This document shows positions 22,709 to 27,303 of a stretch of 27,303 nucleotides of DNA, one piece after another. Both the position numbers and the translations under genes were made by a program. Position 1 is the first letter of the stretch. Every line of letters begins with the position of its first letter. Below the pieces are notes generated by a model, which was not told the DNA's origin, did not search any database, and saw only the letters and a list, made by a program, of their open reading frames with translations. Origin of the DNA: a virus; IMG/VR virus record IMGVR_UViG_3300014060_000012, positions 1 through 27,303 of that record. One strand, written 5' to 3'.

Positions 22709-24268
22709 TCAAGGAGACTCTTCTTTCACATCCTCTGAATTTTGATTTTTACCATTCTCGGTCGATTGCGTTGCCGTAGACACACTCACGCTCTCGGATT
22801 TGTTTACACTACCAGGTTCTGGAAGCTCCAAATCCTTTCGTATACGGCTTTCCTCAGCAAGTTCCGCCGCCACACTGGCGTATTCTCCGCCGTTGATTTG
22901 CGCGCAAACCGTTCCACGCGTTGTGAGCTGCTCGTCGATCTGCATTTTAAATGCTTGTGTCTCTTTGAGCGGATCAAGCATCATAGCCGCATCACCAACC
23001 CATTTGACTTGGCGCCAAAGACTTCGCTTCATCGGATCTTCAAAGTAGCCAGGACACTCGACTATTCCGAGCAAAACGCTTTCATCCAACCACGATTCGT
23101 AAATCGGCTGACAAAAGTCCGAAACGTGATTTATGCGCGCACGGTCAAATGTTTTTTTGCTTTCGAGAATTGCGCCGCGGACAGCATTGTAGCTGCTGTC
23201 AAATTTTTTGAGAATAACTTCTCGTGCTATCCCAAGCCTCGCACCGATTTCGGTGAATATGGAATTCACAAAGGGGTCATAATTAATATTAGGGCGCTTA
23301 GGATCCGCAACTTCAATGCTTTCGCCCTGCCCCAGTTCCATAATGCCCCCCGGGGAAAGTTCAGCAGCGGCTTTAGGGGCTACTGGTTCAACGCGCGCAG
23401 GTTCTGGGACATTACCATACATTGGATTAGGGACGTCGGAATTAGTTGTTTTAATGAATACCGTGAACATAGAGGCAACGACAGCTGCAACAAGTTCAGC
23501 ATCTTGGTATCGCTCTTGTTGTTTTATTTGCATTATAACCGGAGCGAGCCAAGGAATTCCACGACGTTGATCCGGTCTTTCACTGGTAAAAACATGGATT
23601 ACATTTGGCGTTCCCGTCAATGAGATTGTTTCCACGCGAATCGTTTCGCACCAATCACTGTAATTGTCAATAGAATATGGAGGCTTTTTTGAGAAATGGT
23701 ATGCTATAGGTGCGCCGAAATCATCAACTTCCACACCCATTGCGAGTCGATCCGTATCTGAAACACCAATGGGGTTCATGCACCGATCCCCTTCGAGCAG
23801 CTTAATGCAACAACCCCAGGGACTCACCGGATTAGCCCTGTACTGACGCAGGGCAAAGCAATCTCCTGTAATAAGCTGTGTTTTAAGAGCTAAGTCTTGA
23901 AGTTGAGCAAAAGTGTTTTTGCGTTCGGCATCGCAGAACTTTGAGCCACCCCACAGCGCAAACTTTATTTGTACTTCCTTTTCCCAACGCTTAGATTCTT
24001 CTTGGGAAATTCCCAAGAGATTAGCATTGAGAGATGGATGGCATTTAAGTCCACTACCAACAACATTCGTGTTCATCGAATTGATGGCGGCGCCAGCGAA
24101 AAGAGCGTTCTGGTAGAGCGCACGGCTTCGCTTTTCAAGTGTTTCACGATCCGTGGATAGGTTGTAGTCTGCGGAACCGAGCGACGTAACGAAAGATTTG
24201 AGTGCATCAATCATATATGACGCGCCCTTCCAAGCGGTGCCACCACCGTAATGAATCCCGTTACCCAT
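22709..24268 (-). CDS. Portal protein, lambda gpB family
   Basis: 519 residues from the ATG at 24268, which overlaps the gpW-like stop (ATGGGTAA) and has GGAGA about 10 bases upstream; an in-frame start at 24304 would overlap much more. Family signs: SADYNLSTDRETLEKRSRAL, NTNVVGSGLKCHPS, LITGDCFALRQY, LEGDRCMNP, a VIHVFTSERPDQRRGIPWLA segment and REVILKKFDSSYNAVRGAIL. Forms the dodecameric DNA gate at one capsid vertex. The C-terminus is polar, E/S/Q-rich. Ends 13 bp before a strong terminator. Confidence 0.95.
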   Translation of the reverse strand: MGNGIHYGGGTAWKGASYMIDALKSFVTSLGSADYNLSTDRETLEKRSRALYQNALFAGAAINSMNTNVVGSGLKCHPSLNANLLGISQEESKRWEKEVQIKFALWGGSKFCDAERKNTFAQLQDLALKTQLITGDCFALRQYRANPVSPWGCCIKLLEGDRCMNPIGVSDTDRLAMGVEVDDFGAPIAYHFSKKPPYSIDNYSDWCETIRVETISLTGTPNVIHVFTSERPDQRRGIPWLAPVIMQIKQQERYQDAELVAAVVASMFTVFIKTTNSDVPNPMYGNVPEPARVEPVAPKAAAELSPGGIMELGQGESIEVADPKRPNINYDPFVNSIFTEIGARLGIAREVILKKFDSSYNAVRGAILESKKTFDRARINHVSDFCQPIYESWLDESVLLGIVECPGYFEDPMKRSLWRQVKWVGDAAMMLDPLKETQAFKMQIDEQLTTRGTVCAQINGGEYASVAAELAEESRIRKDLELPEPGSVNKSESVSVSTATQSTENGKNQNSEDVKEESP

Positions 24269-24494
24269 GGATAATTGTTCTCCGCATGAAAATACGACGG
24301 CCATTCGTCTCTACCGATTCCGCTGTCGTTAGCTGATCACTCAAGTATTCTAAACCATTACGGATATCTGCGAGGTTCGCACGAGTTAGAGACCGGCCGC
24401 CAATAGAATACGCCTGACCCGCAAGTACCTTCTCTTCGGCCGCGACATACTTGTCTCGTTGGGACTTGCAGAAAGCGACAGAGTAATGAGCCAA
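24261..24494 (-). CDS. Head-tail joining protein, gpW / DUF6148-like
   Basis: 77 residues with a TTG start at 24494, supported by GAGG 5 bases upstream. The core AYSIGGRSLTRANLADIRNG followed by LEYL resembles gpW-type connectors and DUF6148 (x-S-x-x-x-R-x-L-T-R-A-x-L-x-x-I). Place between terminase and portal as lambda gpW. First gene after the promoter/palindrome gap at 24495-24563. Confidence 0.85.
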   Translation of the reverse strand: MAHYSVAFCKSQRDKYVAAEEKVLAGQAYSIGGRSLTRANLADIRNGLEYLSDQLTTAESVETNGRRIFMRRTIIHG

Positions 24495-24510
24495 GGATAC
24501 CTCGTGTTAA

Positions 24511-24529
24511 AGTGACAAATTTTGTCACT
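24511..24529. promoter_or_regulatory. Operator-like palindrome, copy 3
   Basis: AGTGACAAA, central base, TTTGTCACT: a perfect inverted repeat with 9-bp arms in the 69-bp gap upstream of the gpW-like gene. On the late strand TATATT lies 6 bp upstream of the TGACAAA core, so the predicted transcription start is at the edge of the palindrome. Confidence 0.75.
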
Positions 24530-24533
24530 ACTG

Positions 24534-24562
24534 AATATAGGTTTTTGAGATTGGATCCACAA
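24534..24562 (-). promoter_or_regulatory. Candidate promoter upstream of gpW/portal
   Basis: On the minus strand TTGTGG (24562-24557), a 17-bp spacer and TATATT (24539-24534). Spacing is ideal for a housekeeping-type sigma factor. The palindrome at 24511-24529 begins just after the expected start point, the classic place for a repressor to block initiation. Predicted by eye. Confidence 0.55.
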
Positions 24563-24563
24563 A

Positions 24564-25244
24564 TCACTTGGGATGTTCAAGAGCCCACTTCAGCGCTTTA
24601 TCGAATTCTTTTTCTAAATGACGCTCCGCCGTAGTTCTTGAAATTTTAACAAAATCCCAACGGCCGGGGACATCACCCATATTCGGAAGAAAATACAAGA
24701 AGTCCATAACATTTCGACGATTTTTTTCACGCCTCGCCAAAAAATTACCCTTTTTACTATCTAAAATAAAAGCGTGTGGAGTAGCAGTCCCCGCACCTCT
24801 AACTTTTCCTTTATGCGCATTATAATGCTTTAGCAATTCCGCTGGCTTCATAGACTTTTTTATTGAGCCTTTCGGAGTACGTGCGGATTGAATTTGTCCG
24901 CTTTCCCAAGTAGTCCCCGCTCCTACAGACGTGGGGACGGCTAAAGATTTTCCACTCTGCGCCTTTTTATCCCCACCGACATCGTTAAGATAAAAGAAAT
25001 CATGAGGAAAACTGATCGTTGCCGCTGGATTTTCTTTTGTGGCTTTTGCCACTTTGACAGTTTTCGGAAACGTACTATTTCGGCAGTGGAATTTAGCCTT
25101 GTAGGCGGAAATAATATTAGTTCGCGCTTTAAACGCCACCTCATTCACCGCTTTCATTTGCGCGAAACGGATTTGCTTTTGAATATCTTCCATTTGTTTT
25201 TTAACCGCACTTCCTAAATCCTTGAAATTTATAACGGCGTTCAT
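24564..25244 (-). CDS. Unassigned phage structural-like protein (tail-completion / minor tail gpZ-like N-terminus)
   Basis: 226 residues. The opening VINFKDLGSAVKKQMEDIQK plus KAVNEVAFKARTNIISAYK resembles the helical start of gpZ/HK97-gp10-like tail completion proteins. A basic middle (GSIKKSMKPAELLKHYNAHK) and an aromatic C-terminal part follow. Such proteins normally lie near the connector and terminator genes, not between terminase and gpW, so placement is odd. GGAG lies 7 bases before the ATG; the start overlaps the terminase stop (ATGA). Function not established. Confidence 0.6.
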   Translation of the reverse strand: MNAVINFKDLGSAVKKQMEDIQKQIRFAQMKAVNEVAFKARTNIISAYKAKFHCRNSTFPKTVKVAKATKENPAATISFPHDFFYLNDVGGDKKAQSGKSLAVPTSVGAGTTWESGQIQSARTPKGSIKKSMKPAELLKHYNAHKGKVRGAGTATPHAFILDSKKGNFLARREKNRRNVMDFLYFLPNMGDVPGRWDFVKISRTTAERHLEKEFDKALKWALEHPK

Positions 25245-27112
25245 ATTCTCACTCCCTTCGAAATCATTTTTCTTTCGCGATGAACAGTCACGGAATTGGA
25301 CACATTGATTAAATAACGAATTCCAACCGCCGCCATTTTATCCAGATCCACACCGACCAAGTTTAAAGCTGCACGAGCGTAGATCCGGCAATCAAGAGCT
25401 TCATTTCGTTCTCTTGTTTTTTTATACGCCCAATGCATCGTTCCACGGGTCCACTTTTTGACACGCTTTTCCGATGTGAGCTGCGCAAAATATTCGTCGT
25501 CGTAGTCATCTTTCTCTGGAAAATGACAATAGCCTGGGCAAGGAGCTTCTTTGGAAAGCCAATCAAAGAGCTGATCTTTCGCGGTATCAGTGCCAACGAT
25601 TACCAACGAGGCATTTGCGGCCGCGCTTTTTTTTGTTTTGCCAGGTCTGCAAACGATCTGGCGTCCTATCCCATCGCGGCCGATACAAGCAAACACATTT
25701 CTCCATTCGCGCCCCGCTGTGAATCGATAAACTTCTGCCGTCTTATGACCCGCCGAATCGCACAGCGCGGCCGCAACATACATGGTTTGTCCGCTTGCAT
25801 TTGTATATCCAGCGGTGAGTACTCCGTCTAAAGCTTCCCACACAGCAGGCAGTGACGGGTCTCCCACAAGAATCTTGTGCTCGATACTCCACGATTCTAA
25901 TCCCTTTCCCCAGCCCACAATTTCAACTTCCAGACGGTTGTCCTGAGTGTCAACGCCTGCGGTGAGTATCAACGCATCATCTGGTACTTCGGATCCGTAT
26001 TCTTCTTTGCGGGCGATAAGGCCAAACTTATCTACCTGCATTCCACCATCAATATCCCACGCTTCGCCCAATACATTGTTAGTAAAGGCTTTCAAGCGGT
26101 TGACATCATTCTGGGCTTCTAAAAATTCGCACACAGCGGATGTCCATGAGAACCATCCAAGGGGTGAATAAAGAGCGTTGATGTGGAATGAGGGATAGGC
26201 ACCATTTTCATTCTCTGATATCCAGCAGCCGTGCGCCATCATTTCAGTCTTGTGATACTCGCCATATTCCTTTTCGCATGCAGGGCACCGCATGCGTACC
26301 GTTTCTGGAAGATGATTTCCGTTTTCGTCACGATCCCAGACCATGTTTTCCCATTTCAAGACATGTAAAGTTCCGCAGTGAGGACACGGAACATTGTAAT
26401 GTCTCTGATCGCCGAGTCTGAATTTTTCAGTGATGCGGCATTCACCCTCGATGCCAGGCGTTGAATTCCAGAAGCGCTTTTTGCGAGGAAAGTTTTCTGT
26501 ACGTTTTTTTATGAGTGTACATGGATCGCCCTGCCCGCCGCAATCCTTTGCCCATTCACTGATTTCATCATTCACGGCGATACGAATAGGCATCGATCTA
26601 AGATTCGATGGACTGTTGGACCATCCAGTAATCAGAGCGCCGCCGGGATATTCCTTCAAATAAATTTCGTCGCCTGAAAATAAACTATCCCAACCCATCG
26701 CCGAAAATGAAGGGGCCTCGCGCTGCTTAATAAAACGTTTCGCTGTGAGTTCGGTTGTTTGAAATTGACCTATCGGCGAAGGACAATGCTTGATGTAGTA
26801 CATCACCGTGTTGATCAGTACTTCAGTGCCGCCGATCTGAGAGCCCTTCATAAAAACAACATCTTCAGCGGATGACTGCGGAGAAAGCTCGTCCATAATT
26901 TCAACAAGATACGGAGTGCGATCATTCCGCCAGCGCCCAGGTTCGGAAGATGCAGCAGAAGTCAGAATTCGATTTTTCTCCGCCCACTGACTGATCGTCA
27001 TTTCTGGAGGAGGCAGAAGTCCCGACAGAAGCCCCGATGCTGCGTAATTCACATTCTCAGCTACGGTTTTTGGTGGCTTTCTAGGATCGAATCTTTCTGC
27101 CGCATTAATCAT
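25241..27112 (-). CDS. Terminase large subunit, lambda gpA family
   Basis: 623 residues from the ATG at 27112 (ATGA overlap with the small subunit); the frame runs upstream to 27166 only because it lies inside that gene. N-terminal ATPase: degenerate Walker A in VVFMKGSQIGGTEVLIN near residues 86-101, and an acidic pair in AVNDEISEW as Walker B. A zinc-ribbon follows with CPHC and CPAC knuckles. The nuclease domain opens with LTAGVDTQDNRLEVEIVGWG, Asp being the metal ligand. It packages DNA through the portal and makes cohesive-end type cuts in lambda-like relatives. No cos site is recognised within the window. Confidence 0.95.
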   Translation of the reverse strand: MINAAERFDPRKPPKTVAENVNYAASGLLSGLLPPPEMTISQWAEKNRILTSAASSEPGRWRNDRTPYLVEIMDELSPQSSAEDVVFMKGSQIGGTEVLINTVMYYIKHCPSPIGQFQTTELTAKRFIKQREAPSFSAMGWDSLFSGDEIYLKEYPGGALITGWSNSPSNLRSMPIRIAVNDEISEWAKDCGGQGDPCTLIKKRTENFPRKKRFWNSTPGIEGECRITEKFRLGDQRHYNVPCPHCGTLHVLKWENMVWDRDENGNHLPETVRMRCPACEKEYGEYHKTEMMAHGCWISENENGAYPSFHINALYSPLGWFSWTSAVCEFLEAQNDVNRLKAFTNNVLGEAWDIDGGMQVDKFGLIARKEEYGSEVPDDALILTAGVDTQDNRLEVEIVGWGKGLESWSIEHKILVGDPSLPAVWEALDGVLTAGYTNASGQTMYVAAALCDSAGHKTAEVYRFTAGREWRNVFACIGRDGIGRQIVCRPGKTKKSAAANASLVIVGTDTAKDQLFDWLSKEAPCPGYCHFPEKDDYDDEYFAQLTSEKRVKKWTRGTMHWAYKKTRERNEALDCRIYARAALNLVGVDLDKMAAVGIRYLINVSNSVTVHRERKMISKGVRI

Positions 27113-27303
27113 GCTAAAATGTCTTCCTCTTTTTTCTCCGACAATTCGCGCAGAGTTATAATACATGCTTTGCGGATCCGCTCACCGACAGCGTGCTCCA
27201 TTCCATCCATGATAAGCGTAATCTTATCGGTAGGCAAATCAGCTTTTGTCATGGCTTCGCGAAACTCCCCTGCTATCTCAGGAGCGATTCGAGAATAAAT
27301 TGT
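27109..27303 (-). CDS. Terminase small subunit, C-terminal part (cut by the window edge)
   Basis: 64 codons open from the right edge to TGA at 27111-27109. The visible piece (RIAPEIAGEFREAMTKADLP, GMEHAVGERIRKACIITLRE) is helical and charged and ends KKEEDILA. It overlaps the large-subunit start by ATGA, the usual place for the small subunit, which binds DNA and recruits the large subunit. The DNA-binding N-terminus lies outside, so the call rests mainly on position. Confidence 0.7.
   Translation of the reverse strand, partial: TIYSRIAPEIAGEFREAMTKADLPTDKITLIMDGMEHAVGERIRKACIITLRELSEKKEEDILA

Noticed and set aside
25241-27166. Terminase start at 27166
   Set aside because: The extra 18 codons lie inside the small-subunit frame; the ATG at 27112 gives the ATGA overlap used throughout this operon.

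Overview
The window is the late (structural and lysis) half of a temperate, contractile-tailed bacteriophage, plus the start of its integrase and its attachment site. Every gene is on the minus strand, so transcription runs from the right end (packaging) to the left end (lysis, then integrase). No convincing plus-strand gene was found. The host is inferred to be a Gram-negative fibre-degrading bacterium. The reasons are a lysis cassette with an apparent envelope-spanning protein and a tail-gene protein with a carbohydrate-binding domain joined to a glycoside hydrolase family 8 domain. A Fibrobacter-type host is my best guess, but only a guess.

Layout, right to left. 27.3-18.8 kb is a lambda-type head module: terminase small subunit (cut by the edge), terminase large subunit, a 226-residue protein of uncertain role, a gpW-like connector, portal, S49 protease/scaffold, an enlarged decoration protein, major capsid protein and a gpFII-like connector. 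18.8-8.3 kb is a Mu-type contractile tail module: tail terminator, DUF2635 protein, sheath, tube, tail chaperone with a P2-style -1 frameshift, tape measure, gpN-, gpP-, gp45-, gp46-, gp47- and gp48-like baseplate proteins. 8.3-3.1 kb holds host-contact genes: a fibre-like protein, the CBM/GH8 protein, a small beta-rich protein and a tail fibre. 3.1-1.2 kb is lysis: two small membrane proteins (one holin-like), a GH24 endolysin and a spanin-like protein. 1166-847 is non-coding and carries the 3' half of a tRNA-Met(CAT), taken as the attachment core, a strong terminator and short direct repeats. 846-1 is the N-terminal part of a tyrosine integrase.

Most late genes are coupled by ATGA or TAATG overlaps. 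The few real gaps carry an unusual shared signal. A near-identical palindrome, TGACAAAATTTGTCA, sits in three gaps (about 24.5, 22.64 and 10.9 kb), with a degenerate copy over the protease start at 22.59 kb. In three of these four a -10-like hexamer lies exactly 6 bp upstream on the late-gene strand. This suggests that internal late promoters share one operator and one regulator, which is the most novel-looking system here. The att site lies between the late genes and the integrase, which is the arrangement of a free or circular phage genome (attP) rather than of a simple integrated prophage.
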